From CAYNLG01 sp964397995 (GTDB lineage: Bacteria; Planctomycetota; Phycisphaerae; FEN-1346): a stretch of DNA of 64,000 bases. The position numbers and the translations under genes are program-made. The notes below the pieces were generated by a model, which was given only the letters and a program-made list of their open reading frames with translations, ran no database searches and had not been told where the DNA came from. Location of the stretch: assembly GCA_964397995.1 (NCBI GenBank), contig CAYNLG010000008.1, forward strand, positions 9,979-73,978. The letters run 5' to 3'. This document shows, in pieces, positions 1-10,600 of the stretch. How positions within the stretch are numbered: position 1 is the first letter of the stretch; every line of letters begins with the position of its first letter.

Positions 1-209
1 GCCCCATCCGGTACGAGCCGAACGCGCTGAACCGCGCGGCTGCGTGGCGTCACGACGGCCAGATCAACGTGGTCTACTTCGACGGCCACGCCGACACGCT
101 TTCGCTGGAGGAATCGCTGGACGTGCGGCTGTACTACCCGAAGGGCAGCCGGCTGAACTCGACGAGCATCCAGGACCCGAACGCGTCCGAGCACACGTAC
201 ATTCCGTGA
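1..209 (+). CDS. H-X9-DG pseudopilin-like protein, 3' end only
   Basis: This is the C-terminal end of a gene that begins before the window; it is read in the frame that starts at base 3 and stops with TGA at 207-209. The 68 visible codons contain a His, nine residues, then Asp-Gly (HDGQINVVYFDG), followed by GHAD. This matches the processing-associated H-X9-DG domain at the end of the large prepilin-like families of Planctomycetota and Lentisphaerota. Those proteins have a type IV pilin N-terminus and are thought to be exported through a type II-like pseudopilus, but their function is unknown. The N-terminus is missing here. The stop lies 11 bases before the next start, so the next gene may be co-transcribed. 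Confidence 0.75.
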   Translation, partial: PIRYEPNALNRAAAWRHDGQINVVYFDGHADTLSLEESLDVRLYYPKGSRLNSTSIQDPNASEHTYIP

Positions 210-220
210 GGGGTTTCTGG

Positions 221-2539
221 ATGACAACCGCACACCGCCTGATGCGGCCCGCAGGGGCCTTTTGCGCCCTGTGGATGGCTATTTCGGTGACACTGCCGGC
301 GGCGCCGGCACGGGCGCAGCTGCGCGTCGTGACCTACAACACCGCCACGGCGTCGGATTCGGCGTTTCTGCAGCGCCAGACGTACTTCCGAGACATTCTC
401 GAGTACATCGGCAAGGAACCGCTGAACGGCGTGGCCCGGAACATCGACGTCCTGGTCCTCCAGGAGCAGTCCTCCAGCTGCAGCACGGCGAACCGGTTTG
501 CCGCTGAACTCAACAGCATCACGGGCACCAGCGACTACGTGGCGTGGTCGGAGACGCCGTACACCTCAGACGGGCTTCAGGTGGCCTTCGTGTACAATAG
601 CGCGGCCGTTTCGCTTCAGCTCGAGGACTGGATGCGGACCGACAACAGCCGCTCCACAGGCCGCGTCACGCTTCGCCCGACCGGATACGGTCCGGGGGCT
701 GATTTGACGCTCTACAGCACGCACTACAAGGCCGGGACGTCGAGTGCCGACCAGACGCGGCGGCGTGACACGGCGTTCGACATCCGCGTGGCGGGCGGCT
801 ACGGCCAGAAGAGCAGCGGAGGCACCTCTGGCGTGCGTTTCGGCAGCGATTATCTGCCAGCCGACGCCCATGTCGTTTACGCCGGCGACTACAACCAGAA
901 GAGCAGCTACGAGGACGCCAACCACCTGTACGGCTTCTACGAGAACCCGTACGCGATCATGCAACTCGGGTCTGCCGATGGCTTCGGGCCGGGTCAGGGC
1001 GTCGATCCCCTGGATGCCCCCGGGTACTGGGGCAGCAACTACAATTTCGCGGAAATCCACACCCAGAGCCCGCATGACGGCAGCTACGGCCTTGTGACGG
1101 GCGGGATGGACGACCGCTTCGACTTCATGCTCGTCTCCCAGGAGCTGGCCGACGGTGAGGGCCTGAGCCTGATCGCCCCGGGCATTGGCGATTCGCCCGC
1201 CGCCGAGCAGTCGTATCACACGTTCGGCAACGACGGGACGTGCTACAACCAACCCGCGAATTCGGGCGGAAACACGGGTTTGAACTGGATTATGAGCGAA
1301 CTCGGGGAGAGCGTGACGGTTCGCAATCGCGTCCGGGATGCCCTTGCCAAGGCCAGCGACCACTGCCCGGTGGTGATGGACCTCCAGCTTCCGGCACGCC
1401 TGGGAGCGACTGTGGAATCTGCCCCGGAAGCCGTCATACGGGGCACACCGGTTGCTCTGGACGTCACGGTGGAGAACACGGCCGGTGTGACCATGGCTGT
1501 GGCCGCCGACGAACTCGACTATGGCGTCAGTACCGCCGGGGACCTCTCCGGCACGGCCAACGGCAGTGTGGCGGCCGCTGTCGCCTCCGTCGCCCACCAA
1601 GTCGACCTTGATACGGATTTCGCGGGCGCGAAGGCCGGCACGGTGCACGTCGTCAGCACCAGCCAAGGGGTAGCGGATGGGGTCTTCAGCCAGAATGTGG
1701 GGTTCGACGTGCTGGACCCGTCGGAGGCGTCATTCGGCGACGCGGCAGACGTGGACGCCCTCTCGGTTGATTTCGGGACGGTGCGGCAGTACGTTTCCGG
1801 GGTCGCGGCGGGCTTCGCAATCCAGAATCTGGAGGTGACCGCAGGCTACACGGCCTCCTTGGACCTTGACGCGGTTGCCGGTTCGGGCGACGTGGCTGTC
1901 CTCGGCACCGATCTCGCCCCGCTGGCGGGCATTGAGGCCGGCACCGCGGCCGCCTTCACCATCTGGGTGAATACGGGCGCCGTTGGGGCCTTCGCGGCCG
2001 CCTACACGGTAAGGGTCTCCGACGAGGACGTCCTTGGTGCAGGTGCAGGGAGCGACCTCGTTCTGGATGTGACAGCCACGGTCAGCCTGTTCGGCGACGT
2101 GGACCTCGATGGCGATAGCTGCCCCGCGGACATCGACGCCGCCGACATCGACGCGCTGTTCTCGGCCGTCGGCACGACCAGTGTGTTTGCGGACCTCGAC
2201 GACAGTGGCCTCGTGGCCCAAGGGGCGCCGCACTCGGCAGGCGACGCGGATATCCTCATCCTGGACGTTCTCGGCAGCGAATGGGGGGATGCGACGCTGG
2301 ACGGGGTCGTGGACACGGCGGACTACTTTGCCCTCTCGGCTGCCTGGGGCGGCCCGGGCGGCTGGGCCGATGGCGACTTTACTGGCGATGGCCTCGTGGA
2401 TACGGCCGACTACTTCGTCCTGTCGGCGTATTGGGGCAAGGAAGGGGCGCTGGCCGAGGGCGTCCTTCCGGAGCCGGGCAGCCTCGCCATGCTGGCACTG
2501 GGGGGCCTTGTGGCGTTGCGGCGCAAAAGGCGTACCTGA
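221..2539 (+). CDS. exported EEP-family protein with dockerin-like repeats and PEP-CTERM anchor
   Basis: This 772-residue protein starts at ATG 221; the longer open frame upstream overlaps the preceding gene and is not needed. A signal peptide ends near APARA. An endonuclease/exonuclease/phosphatase fold follows (about residues 34-410), with RVVTYNTA, VLQEQ, STHYKAG, AGDYNQKS and SDHCPVV marking the usual metal-binding and catalytic strands. A beta-rich middle part is followed by two Asp-rich, dockerin-like stretches (GDVDLDG, GDFTGDGLVDTADYF). The protein ends with LPEPGSLAMLALGG and a basic RRKRR tail, a PEP-CTERM sorting signal. It is probably a secreted phosphodiesterase or nuclease recognised by an exosortase, but the substrate cannot be told. 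It shares its C-terminal layout with the next gene. Confidence 0.82.
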   Translation: MTTAHRLMRPAGAFCALWMAISVTLPAAPARAQLRVVTYNTATASDSAFLQRQTYFRDILEYIGKEPLNGVARNIDVLVLQEQSSSCSTANRFAAELNSITGTSDYVAWSETPYTSDGLQVAFVYNSAAVSLQLEDWMRTDNSRSTGRVTLRPTGYGPGADLTLYSTHYKAGTSSADQTRRRDTAFDIRVAGGYGQKSSGGTSGVRFGSDYLPADAHVVYAGDYNQKSSYEDANHLYGFYENPYAIMQLGSADGFGPGQGVDPLDAPGYWGSNYNFAEIHTQSPHDGSYGLVTGGMDDRFDFMLVSQELADGEGLSLIAPGIGDSPAAEQSYHTFGNDGTCYNQPANSGGNTGLNWIMSELGESVTVRNRVRDALAKASDHCPVVMDLQLPARLGATVESAPEAVIRGTPVALDVTVENTAGVTMAVAADELDYGVSTAGDLSGTANGSVAAAVASVAHQVDLDTDFAGAKAGTVHVVSTSQGVADGVFSQNVGFDVLDPSEASFGDAADVDALSVDFGTVRQYVSGVAAGFAIQNLEVTAGYTASLDLDAVAGSGDVAVLGTDLAPLAGIEAGTAAAFTIWVNTGAVGAFAAAYTVRVSDEDVLGAGAGSDLVLDVTATVSLFGDVDLDGDSCPADIDAADIDALFSAVGTTSVFADLDDSGLVAQGAPHSAGDADILILDVLGSEWGDATLDGVVDTADYFALSAAWGGPGGWADGDFTGDGLVDTADYFVLSAYWGKEGALAEGVLPEPGSLAMLALGGLVALRRKRRT

Positions 2540-2694
2540 CGCGAATCCGGGCCATGCGGTATGTTCGCGCGGCCCCTCAAACCGAGGGAGACGGGGTGGC
2601 AGCGGTTGCGGCCCCGAGCCAAATAAGCCGGTTTGGCCGCGGTGGGCGCCGCGGCAATCACGCGAGTGAACCGAACTGTAGGGGAGATTCGACC

Positions 2695-4800
2695 ATGAGA
2701 CGCGCCATTGCCTTGGGTGTGCTGGTGGCCCTCGTGGCCGGGCCGGTCTGGGCTCAGGTCACGCCGCGGAAAATCATCGCCGTTCTGGATGGCACGAAGA
2801 GCAGCTGGAGCAGCCAGCGGCGGGCCGTCAGCTTCTATGACGTGACGGACCTGAGTGGCACGGATGTGTTCGGCCAGCAACCGCTCTTCAGCGTTTGGAC
2901 GGGATACGAGGACTCCCTCGACTCGCCGAACGGCAATTTCGAGGAAGTCGAGACGATGTGCCTCAACCCGCACAGCGGGACGGGCTACGTGATCGGTTTC
3001 GACTCCGGAAGCCCTGGGGTCGTCGACGTCGCCGGCGATACCGAGGGAGACCTGGACATCTACCGGTTCAACTACAGCCGGATTCTGAGAGACTGGGAAG
3101 CCAACTACGAGGGGACGGCCAACCCCTATCGGATGTACTGCCCCACAGTCGGGCCTGACTACTGGGATGACAACGGCAACGGCGTGCCCGACGTGGGCGA
3201 TACCGGTTACAGGATCGAGCATCCGGACAACGTCGGTCAGTGCGTCTTTCTGGATGGGGTGATCAAGAAGATCGGTGAGGTCGGCCGCACGCAGGGCACG
3301 AGCTTCTTCGACCGGGACGTCGAGTTCATCGACCCGCAGACGTTGGTCTTGATGGACAACGAGTCGGACAGCGCCTTCATCGACCCCTCCACGGACCACG
3401 AGATTCGCATCCTGGAGCGTGTTGAGGATGGAACCGCCACGCCGGACACCAGCGTGCCGGGTAGTATCGAGGGCGGCTACGAGAGCGGAGACAACGTCGT
3501 TGAGAGTTGGGAGGCCGATCGGGCCGCCCGGATGCAGATGGACTTCGGGGCGAGCGGCCCCATCGGCCAGAGCGAGCCGGAGGACATGGCCCTTGTGCGG
3601 CGGAACGGCATCGTCGGCGTCTGGATTGGCGAGAGCGACGGCGGTGGCGACGATGTCAGTTTCTTCGAGTTCGCCAACATTGAGAATCCGACCCTTGACG
3701 CGACGGCCGCTACGTCCACCATTGATGGCGCGGGGAACAGCCGTAGCCTCGACGAAGACCCCGAGGCCGACGTCAGCACCAACAATGGCGATCACGACTG
3801 GGTTCTCGTGGATGCCCAAGGGCGGCTCCTGATCGGCGAGTCCGGCTACTTCGACACCGTTATCGGCGGGGAAGCGGGCACGGGGGGGACGCCGGCAGGC
3901 GAACCCACCGTCCAGCGCCTCAACGTCGAGAGCTACGCTCCGGGGGACGTTCCCCTGGTCGACTTCGATGCATGGGACGACCTGGGCGGACTTGCTGACC
4001 CGACGGACGAGGGCCTCGGCCCGGTCGGGTGGGACAGTCCGGGCGATGATACCCGAATCCCGGTCCAGCTTGAAGGGCCCCTGGGGGGGCTCACAAACCT
4101 GTTTGCTGGCGGCGAGGGCTTCAGCTTGGATGACGATGGCGATGTGACCGACGGACGGTTCGTCTGTCTGGACCGGGGCGGAAACCTCCTCTACTGGTTT
4201 GACATTGATTACGGGTCAGCGCCGAACGTCGTGGCCGACGTCTACGTGGTTAATCTCGAGGCCGGTACCATCGTCTACGAAGAACTCAACGCGACGAACC
4301 ACTTCCTGATCGAGCACGGCATCCGGTTCCTGCTCCGGGGCGACATCACGGACGACGGAGCCGTCACCGCCGCCGATATTGACACGCTGTTCGATCTGGC
4401 GAGCGATCCGACCGGCGGCGGCGCCCACACGGCCGCCATCGGCCACGAGATGTATGACCTGACGGGCGACGGCACGGTCACCCAGGGGGCTCCGGAGGCG
4501 GGCGGCGATGTGGATGAACTCGTCAACGCCATCCTCGGGACGCACTACGGCGACGCCGACCTGAGCGGCTTGGTCGATACGGGGGACTACTTCGCCCTGG
4601 CCAGTTCCTGGTATGCTCCCGCTGGCTGGGCGGGCGGCGACTTCAATGGCGACGGCTTTGTGGACACGGCCGACTACTTCCTGCTGTCGGGGCACTGGTA
4701 TGACTCGCCGCCGACGAGCGGCTCCCAGCCCCTGCCGGAGCCGATGACGATGGCGCTCGTGGCGCTCGGCGGCCTGGGCCTGATCCGTTGCCGAAGGTAG
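2695..4800 (+). CDS. exported dockerin/PEP-CTERM protein of unknown function
   Basis: This 701-residue protein starts at ATG 2695, behind an AGGGGA ribosome site; the open frame further upstream only shadows the previous gene. A signal peptide (about 1-20, ending WAQ) is followed by a long Asp- and Gly-rich segment with motifs such as DDNGNGVPDVGDTG, which suggest calcium binding. No enzymatic family was recognised. The last 190 residues repeat the pattern of the upstream gene: GDITDDGAVTAADIDTLFD, then GDADLSGLVDTGDYF and GDFNGDGFVDTADYF, then LPEPMTMALVALGG and RCRR. It therefore probably carries dockerin-like calcium loops and a PEP-CTERM exosortase signal. A role at the cell surface is inferred only from the signals. 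Confidence 0.75.
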   Translation: MRRAIALGVLVALVAGPVWAQVTPRKIIAVLDGTKSSWSSQRRAVSFYDVTDLSGTDVFGQQPLFSVWTGYEDSLDSPNGNFEEVETMCLNPHSGTGYVIGFDSGSPGVVDVAGDTEGDLDIYRFNYSRILRDWEANYEGTANPYRMYCPTVGPDYWDDNGNGVPDVGDTGYRIEHPDNVGQCVFLDGVIKKIGEVGRTQGTSFFDRDVEFIDPQTLVLMDNESDSAFIDPSTDHEIRILERVEDGTATPDTSVPGSIEGGYESGDNVVESWEADRAARMQMDFGASGPIGQSEPEDMALVRRNGIVGVWIGESDGGGDDVSFFEFANIENPTLDATAATSTIDGAGNSRSLDEDPEADVSTNNGDHDWVLVDAQGRLLIGESGYFDTVIGGEAGTGGTPAGEPTVQRLNVESYAPGDVPLVDFDAWDDLGGLADPTDEGLGPVGWDSPGDDTRIPVQLEGPLGGLTNLFAGGEGFSLDDDGDVTDGRFVCLDRGGNLLYWFDIDYGSAPNVVADVYVVNLEAGTIVYEELNATNHFLIEHGIRFLLRGDITDDGAVTAADIDTLFDLASDPTGGGAHTAAIGHEMYDLTGDGTVTQGAPEAGGDVDELVNAILGTHYGDADLSGLVDTGDYFALASSWYAPAGWAGGDFNGDGFVDTADYFLLSGHWYDSPPTSGSQPLPEPMTMALVALGGLGLIRCRR

Positions 4801-4821
4801 GCCCGGACGCCAAGATGGGAC

Positions 4822-4891
4822 ATGCGGCGGATGCCGCATACCCGCCCGTCTGACAGGTTACCAACGGGGGCCGTCCATGGGGGCGGCCCCC
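4822..4891 (+). terminator. two adjacent GC-rich hairpins after the PEP-CTERM gene
   Basis: Hairpin one is ATGCGGC (4822-4828) with GCCGCAT (4833-4839), four-base loop. Hairpin two is GGGGGCCG (4866-4873) with CGGCCCCC (4884-4891), ten-base loop. Both stems are perfect. Neither is followed by a T-run, so intrinsic termination is a guess based on position 21 bases after the stop. Confidence 0.4.
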
Positions 4892-4975
4892 GCGACATAC
4901 CGGCAGACGGCCTGGCAAGGCCCAGAGCCGACTCGGTTCGGACCGTCCGCCCGCGGTTCGCTTGGGGAGGGCACC

Positions 4976-6880
4976 ATGACCGATCTTCGCCCCTGCTTCG
5001 GATTCTTGACGGTGGTCCTGCTGCTGGTGGGGGCGGGGCCGTCCGGCGCCTGGCACGGCCCCGGCCACGCCCGGGCCACGCGCGACGCTATGGGCCTGCT
5101 GCCGGACGAGGCGCCGGCGTTCTTCCGCGATGGAGAGGCGCTGGCGGCGCACGTGGCCAAGGACCCGGATCTGTTCAAGAAGCCCTTGGCGGCCGAGGAC
5201 CTGGACCGGACGGAGACGCCAGAGCATTACCTGGGCATGGAGCGATTGCCGGAAGGGGGGCTGCCCGCGCACCGTTTCGACCTGCTGGCGGCGCTGGCGG
5301 CAAAGGGCCTGAGGCCGAAGGACGTGGGCTTGGCACCTTACGCGGTGCGGGAATGGACTGAACGGTTGGCGGTGGCCTTTGCGGAGCACCGGCGCTGGCC
5401 GGGGAATCCCCACATTGGGGCCAAGACGCTGGTCTACGCGGGCCTCTTGGCCCACTACGCCCAGGACCTCTGCCAGCCCCTCCACACGACCATCCACTAC
5501 GACGGCCGCGCGGGCGATGGCGGCGAATCGCCTCGGACGGGCATCCACCTGAAGACCGACGAGCTTCTCGAGAAGCTGCCGGCGGACGTGCACGCACCGG
5601 TGGCGACGGTCCGCCCGTTTGATGACCTGTGGCAGGGCGTGCAGGCCGCCCTGGAAGACGCCCATGGACGCGTTGATACCCTCTACGCCTTGGCCGACCA
5701 AGTCCCCGACTATCGGCAGCCGCTCGACCCGAACGGGCCGGTGGCGGCATGGACGCGGGAGAGGTTGGCGGCGGCGGCAACCTTCACGGCACGGCTTTAC
5801 CTGACGGCGTGGGTGCGGTCGGAGGCAATCAAGGTCCCCGGGTGGCACAAGCGGGAGGTGGGCGAGGCCCCGGTGGTACAGCCGGTAGGGCCGGCCGGCG
5901 GCAGACACGCTGCGGTGCCCGGCAGGGCCGCAGGCGAGATCGCCCGCGTGGCCACGTGGAATATCGAGCACTTCATGATGCTGTTCGACCAGGCGCTCAT
6001 GCCCGAGCGGAGCCGCGACCGCAGCGAACTCTTCCGGGATGACGAGGACCTCTTCGAGATCGCCGCGACGTTCTCCTTGGACGCCTTTGATCCCGACATC
6101 GTGGCCATCCAGGAGTGCTGCTCGCAGGCGATGCTGGAACACTTCAATCGGGACCGGTTGGGCGGCCGGTACGCCCTCGTCAGGGTCTTTCCGGGTAACA
6201 CCGAGGGGCAGTGGCTCGGGATGCTTGCCAAGCCGGGCTTCGAGGCGGTGGAGGTCCGCGACGGGTACTACAAGGAATCAGATCCCGTCGACGACCCGCG
6301 GATCCGCCGCGATAAGGAGCACTACGGCATCGCCGACGCCAACCGTCTGTTCCCGCGCGGCCCCAGCTTCGTCAAGTTCCGCACGCCCGGTGGCCGCGTC
6401 CTCTGGGTCGGCACGACGCATGTCAAGAGCAAGTACGGCAACAGCGAGGCTGTTACGGCGTGGCGGCGCCGTGAATTGGAGCGGACGCGCACTATCTGTC
6501 TGGAGCTGGCGGCCGAGAAGGGCGTCGACGGCCTCGTCATTCTGGGCGACTTCAATGACGCGTTCGGCAAGGACCGGTATGAGGAGGCCGTGGGCGGCGA
6601 CGTCCTGGAGGCCATGCTGGCGGGTGAGAAAGGCCGCGCCCTGACCTCGCCGACGCGCGATCTGCACCTGCGGCAGCCGGCCTCGACGACGTATCATTGC
6701 CTGATCAAACCGCCGCAGTACCGGAGCTTCATCGACCACGCGTTCGTGACGCCGTCGCTGGCCCCCGCTGTGCGCGAGGTCCGCGTCGTGGATGCGCCGG
6801 TTGCCGCGGCCGCAAGCGATCATTACCCGGTGGTGCTGGAACTGGACTTGGGGAAGGTCAAGTCCGCCATGGCCGACTAG
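4976..6880 (+). CDS. exported S1/P1-type nuclease fused to an EEP domain
   Basis: This 634-residue protein starts at ATG 4976, after GGGGAGGG. A signal peptide ends GPSGA, which leaves Trp26 as the mature N-terminus and His31 five residues later. This W-x4-H pattern is the N-terminal zinc ligand arrangement of S1/P1 nucleases. His160, Asp164 and QPLH170 (HYAQDLCQPLH) and His191-x3-Asp195 fit the other zinc ligands. From about residue 320 an EEP domain follows (RVATWNIEHF, VAIQECC, GTTHVKS, ILGDFND, SDHYPVVLEL). Both halves belong to phosphodiester-cleaving families, so an exported nuclease is likely; a zinc-dependent phospholipase role for the first half cannot be excluded. The fusion itself is unusual. 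It converges on msrA, 25 bases apart. Confidence 0.8.
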   Translation: MTDLRPCFGFLTVVLLLVGAGPSGAWHGPGHARATRDAMGLLPDEAPAFFRDGEALAAHVAKDPDLFKKPLAAEDLDRTETPEHYLGMERLPEGGLPAHRFDLLAALAAKGLRPKDVGLAPYAVREWTERLAVAFAEHRRWPGNPHIGAKTLVYAGLLAHYAQDLCQPLHTTIHYDGRAGDGGESPRTGIHLKTDELLEKLPADVHAPVATVRPFDDLWQGVQAALEDAHGRVDTLYALADQVPDYRQPLDPNGPVAAWTRERLAAAATFTARLYLTAWVRSEAIKVPGWHKREVGEAPVVQPVGPAGGRHAAVPGRAAGEIARVATWNIEHFMMLFDQALMPERSRDRSELFRDDEDLFEIAATFSLDAFDPDIVAIQECCSQAMLEHFNRDRLGGRYALVRVFPGNTEGQWLGMLAKPGFEAVEVRDGYYKESDPVDDPRIRRDKEHYGIADANRLFPRGPSFVKFRTPGGRVLWVGTTHVKSKYGNSEAVTAWRRRELERTRTICLELAAEKGVDGLVILGDFNDAFGKDRYEEAVGGDVLEAMLAGEKGRALTSPTRDLHLRQPASTTYHCLIKPPQYRSFIDHAFVTPSLAPAVREVRVVDAPVAAAASDHYPVVLELDLGKVKSAMAD

Positions 6881-6905
6881 CCAAGTTACCTCCGGCCGGT
6901 GGGCA

Positions 6906-7583
6906 TCATTCTTGCGGCTTCACGGTCTCAGGATACGTGCCGCGCAGCTTCCGGACCTTCGGCTGAACGTTCACGCGAACGTAGGGCCGCTGGGGATTGC
7001 AGGCAGCGTAGTCCTGGTGGTAGTCCTCAGCGGGATAGAAGGTGTTGAGCGGCTCCAGAGTCGTGGCGAAGGCGCCGTCCATCTTGCTGCTTTCCTGGAG
7101 TTCGCGCATGACGGCTTCGGCCGCAGCCTTCTCGGTCTCATTGGCGTAGAAGACCGCGGAGCGGTACTGGGGGCCGATGTCCGGCCCCTGGCGATTCCGC
7201 TGTGTGGGGTCGTGGGCGACGGTGAAAAAGATTGTCAGCAGGTCCTCGCGCGACACGGTGTTGGGATCGTAGGTGAGGCGGACGGCTTCGGCGTGGCCCG
7301 TGGTTCCAGTGGAGACGGCGTCGTACGTGGCCGTCTCGGCGGTGCCGCCGGCGTAGCCGCTCGTCGCGTCGATGACGCCGTTGACTTCCTCGAAGACGCC
7401 CTCCACGCACCAGAAACAGCCCCCGGCCACGACGAGCGTCTCCGTGTGTTCCGGCATCGGTCTCTCCTCAGCGGCGGCGGATCGTGCAGGGATGGTTGTC
7501 GGGCCGTCACAGCCGACCGTCCATGCGGCCAGCAACGCGGCAATCGCCAGGCGGGTTGCGTCCCGCGGCCTTGTCCTGTCCAT
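6906..7583 (-). CDS. msrA: peptide-methionine (S)-S-oxide reductase, exported
   Basis: MsrA reduces methionine-S-sulfoxide in oxidised proteins. The 225-residue product has the active-site motif GCFWC with catalytic Cys56 and the conserved stretch EVNGVIDATSGYAGG after it; further downstream are TGHAEAV, YRSAVFY and AEDYHQDY. The first 45 residues are extra compared with cytosolic MsrA and look like a signal sequence (AIAALLAAWTVGC). Cys25 could be lipidated, though the TVGC box is a weak match. The enzyme probably acts in the periplasm. ATG 7583 is the start that keeps this signal. No MsrB lies nearby. It is 80 bases downstream of the efflux pump gene on the same strand. Confidence 0.92.
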   Translation of the reverse strand: MDRTRPRDATRLAIAALLAAWTVGCDGPTTIPARSAAAEERPMPEHTETLVVAGGCFWCVEGVFEEVNGVIDATSGYAGGTAETATYDAVSTGTTGHAEAVRLTYDPNTVSREDLLTIFFTVAHDPTQRNRQGPDIGPQYRSAVFYANETEKAAAEAVMRELQESSKMDGAFATTLEPLNTFYPAEDYHQDYAACNPQRPYVRVNVQPKVRKLRGTYPETVKPQE

Positions 7584-7663
7584 GGCGGGCTCCGGCCTCG
7601 TTCTCTCCCCATCATAGGCTAAAGGCGGGTCGCGGGGCTACCAAGTGTCCGTTTTGTCGGCAG

Positions 7664-10600
7664 TCACTTGGCCCCGTCCGGTGCGAGCTCTGGTTCGGCT
7701 GCGCCGCCGCGGGCGCCTCGCTCCGGGGCCGCCTTCGCGGCGGTTGGCACCACCAGGAAGCGATAGACCCTCACGGCGGCGTGCTGCACGTCTTCCACTA
7801 CCACATAGAGCGAGGGCACCAGGACCAGCGTGATGGCGGTCGCGAAGAGGATGCCGAAGCCCAGAGACAGGGCCATGGGGATCAGGAACCGGGCTTGCCG
7901 GGAGGTCTCGAAGATCATCGGAGCCAGCCCCCCGAATGTGGTCAAGGTTGTCAGTAGCACGGGCCGGAACCGCTGGATACCGGCGGCGTGGATGGCATCA
8001 CGGTGGGTCATGCCCCCCTCCCGGTGCCGCCGATTCGCGAAGTCGACCAGCACGAGCGAGTCGTTTACCACGACGCCCGAGAGGGCCACGATGCCGAACA
8101 TGCTGGGGATGCAGAGGTCGTACCCCATGATGAGGTGCCCCAGTACGGCCCCGACGATGCCGAACGGGATGCTGATCATGATGATGAGGGGCTGAATGTA
8201 GCTGCGGAACGGGATGGCGAGCATCGCGAAGATCGCCAGCAAGGCAATGGCGAAGGTCGTCTGAAGGCTGCCGAGGCTCTCGCGGATCTCCGCTTGGTGG
8301 CCCTCGAAGCTGTACTGCAGGCCGCGGAAGCGGGCCGTCAGGTTAGGGATGGCTCCCGAACGGAGGTCTCCCAGGACCTCACCGGCCTTGCTGCGCGGCG
8401 TCACGTCGGCGGAGACCTGGACCACGCGCCGCCCGCCCCTCCGGTCGATGGTTGTGTAAGCCCGGCCGCGCTCAACGTCCGCCACCCCGCGAAGCGGTAC
8501 GTAAGTCCCTGCCGGCGTGCGGACCATCATGTCGTGGAGCGTCTGCTCGGTCGACCGGTCCGTCTCGGGCAAGCGGACCATCACCTTGATCTCGTTCCGG
8601 CCGCGCTGCTGACGGAGTGCTTCGGCCCCGTAGAAGGCGCTGCGGACCTGCCGGGCCACCTCGGCGGCGGTCAGGCCCAGGCTCTTGCCTTCAGGCTTCA
8701 GGGTGAAGTCCAGCTGCGGCTTGCCGGGCTGGAACCCGTCGTCCACGTCCTGCACAAGGGGATAGGTCTCGAGAACGGCGGCCAGTTCGCGGCTGGCCTC
8801 CTCCAGGACGCCGAGATTGCGGTGGCTCAGTTCGACCGTTACGGGTCGGCCTCGGCTGCCCGGCCCGCCGGCGTCCGAGACGAAGCGGAGCGATTCGACG
8901 CCCGGTACCTCGCCCACCACGTCCCGCCACCGGTCCGTGAAGGCTTGGGTACTCATGATATCCTCGCGAATCTCGGGGTCGGCCAACATGACGCGCATGC
9001 GCCCGCTGTGGCTGCCTTCGCGGCCGACGTCGGACGTGATCGCCTCGACCAGTTCCGGGTGGCCGGTCTCGGCGGCCACCTGCCGCGCTCCATCGAGCAT
9101 CCGCTGCATGATCGCTTCCGTCTTCTCGACGGGGGCGCCGTACGGGAGGGCCACGGTGGCCTCCGAGAAATCCGACTCGACCACCGGGAAGAGCTGGAAG
9201 CCCATGCGGCCGCTGGCAGCATACGAAACGGCAACCGCCAAGACGCTGACCGCGATGGCCACGGTCACGTACCGGTGGTGCAGGGCGGTCCGCAGGAACG
9301 GGCCGTACCAGGTGCGAACCCAGTGCAGGAACCAACGGCTGAAGGTCTGCTGGCGGGCGTGGAGCCAGCCCGAGAGCCCTCGTCGGCGGCGTTCCTTTCC
9401 GTGACCCAGGTGGGCTGGCAGAACGAACAGGCACTCGCCCAAGGAGATCAGGAATGCCGTGCAGACGACGACAGGGATCATCTTGAAGATCTTCCCCATC
9501 ACGCCGGGGATGAAGTAGACGGGCAGGAATGCCACCACGTTCGTCAGGACGCTGAACGTCACGGGCATGGCGACCTCGCGGGCACCGCGGATGGCGGCCC
9601 GGAGGAAGGGGAGTCCGGACTGGTGGTAGTGGTAGACGTTCTCGCCGACCACGATGGCATCGTCGACCACGATGCCCAAGGCGATGATGTAGGCGAACAG
9701 GGAGATCATGTTGATCGTGACGCCCGTCGCGGGAAGGACCAGGAACGACCCGAGGAACGCGATCGGGATGCCCATCATCACCCAGAATGCGAGCCGCGCT
9801 TCGAGGAAGAGGCCCAAGACCACCAGGACAAGAACGAGACCGATGGCCCCGTTCTTCAAGAGCAGTTCGACGCGCTGGCGGTAGATGTCCGACCGGTCGC
9901 GCTCGATGGACGTCTTGATGCCGGACGACAGGATCGCGTCCGCCTCCTCGAGCTGCCGCTGGACGGCATCCGCCACCTGGATGGGCGTTTGGTCTCCGAC
10001 GCGGTAGACCTCCAGCGAGATGGCCGGGTGACCGTTGTACCGCGCGTACCGGTCGGTGTCGGCGAAGCTGTCGTCGACCTGCGCGATGTCGCGCAGAAGC
10101 ACCTCGCTGCCGTCGGCGGTCGTCACGACCGGCAGCGCCCCGAACTCGCGCCCGTAGTCGCGGCGCTCCGTCACGCGGACCAGGACCTCGCCACTCTCGG
10201 TCTTCAGTCCACCCCCGGGCAGGTCCACGGATGCGCGGGCGAGCCGCAGGGCCACACCTTCCAGCGTCAGCCCGTACCGCCGCAACTCCGCCTCCGGAAT
10301 CTCGATGCCGATCTCCAGGGGGGGAATGCCTTCCAGGTCCACCCGTGTGATGTCGGGGTCCTGGAGCATCTGGTCGCGGACCTGTTCGGCCAGTTCGTGT
10401 AGGGTCTTGACGGGGGCATCCCCGTAGAGGACGACGTCAAGCACCTCACGCTGGGGGGCGACGATGGTGATAACTGGCTCCTCGGCCTCCTCGGGAAAGG
10501 TCCGGATGCGGTCCACCTCGCTGCGGACGTCGTCGGCGAGCTTCTGGATGTCCGCCCCCAGCAGTGCCTCGATGGTGACGGTCCCGGCGCCCTCGCTTGC

